DNA of 15,850 nucleotides from JAIOYV01 sp964388245 (GTDB lineage: Bacteria > Bacteroidota > Bacteroidia > Bacteroidales > M50B96), in NCBI GenBank assembly GCA_964388245.1, contig CAYLZH010000095.1, forward strand, positions 1 through 15,850. The letters are read 5' to 3'. Position numbers and translations under genes: made by a program. Positions 15,659 to 15,850 of this stretch are shown piece by piece; the first letter of the stretch is position 1; each line of letters begins with the position of its first letter. The notes beneath the pieces were generated by a model. That model worked only from the letters and a program-made list of their open reading frames with translations, was not told the origin of the DNA and searched no databases.

Positions 15659-15850
15659 GTGACATTTAAAGCAAAGGATTTCTATAACTATTTCAAAGAG
15701 TGTTATAAACTCGATTATAAAGAGTTCACTATAGACAACATTTTAGCACAGAAATACCATTATAAATGGTTTGTCTCTAATTCAGAAGAGTTGATTAATG
15801 ACGACCTTCCAATTATTCCTTACATCAACAACAAAGTAATTGACCTTGAA
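15659..15850 (+). CDS. Partial protein of unknown function, cut by the window end
   Basis: An open frame from the GTG at 15659 runs 64 codons to the end of the window without a stop. The in-frame stop upstream is the TGA at 15635-15637, and no ATG lies between them, so GTG is the best start visible. The product is soluble, rich in Lys, Tyr, Asp and Asn, and protein-like (TFKAKDFYNYFKECYKLDYKEF at the start, then YHYKWFVSNSEELI and LPIIPYIN). I do not recognise the family. It begins 667 bases after the nuclease gene on the same strand, across the structured region, so it may belong to the same accessory unit. The rest of the gene is needed to say more. Confidence 0.65.
   Translation, partial: MTFKAKDFYNYFKECYKLDYKEFTIDNILAQKYHYKWFVSNSEELINDDLPIIPYINNKVIDLE

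Overview
The window looks like a chromosomal segment of a Bacteroidota bacterium, most likely class Bacteroidia; a marine or anaerobic Marinilabiliales-type organism would fit, but this is inference. The support is a gliding-motility-type C-terminal sorting domain (type IX secretion), a TonB-dependent receptor with a carboxypeptidase-D-like N-terminal domain paired with a DUF4249 lipoprotein, an LruC-domain lipoprotein, moderately AT-rich DNA, absence of clear Shine-Dalgarno sites, and exact matches to the Bacteroidota -7 promoter element (TAnnTTTG) before several genes.

Layout. Positions 22-3855 (+) hold a two-gene unit: a large secreted adhesin-like protein with a CHU_C sorting domain, then an exported TPR protein. 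A possible small membrane protein (minus strand, 3934-4137) lies between this unit and an N-acetylglucosamine-kinase-like ATPase (4190-5047, +). On the minus strand at 5108-6810 a membrane-anchored PAS/SpoIIE-type phosphatase is followed by xseB (exonuclease VII small subunit), with no xseA visible. An LruC-domain lipoprotein (6952-8673, -) is divergent from a TonB receptor/DUF4249 lipoprotein pair (8823-12099, +). The housekeeping gene cysS (12118-13587, -) closes the core-like part.

From about 13590 to the right end the character changes to accessory DNA. A 354-base spacer holds a long imperfect stem-loop and two matching 20-bp palindromes that flank a perfect -7 box just before a DUF1016/YhcG-type PDDEXK nuclease gene (13942-14991, +). 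This is followed by a 667-base noncoding stretch with a GC-rich island, an attC-like pair of core sites and several perfect inverted repeats. A partial gene of unknown function enters at 15659 and runs off the end.

How the genes work together: the left two thirds are mainly envelope and surface functions (secreted adhesin, outer-membrane transport, surface lipoproteins, signalling phosphatase) mixed with single core enzymes (XseB, CysRS, sugar kinase). The most interesting part is the right-hand accessory segment, where the nuclease gene has the layout of an operator-controlled unit and is followed by a foldable, compositionally distinct element that may be a mobile cassette end or a structured RNA.
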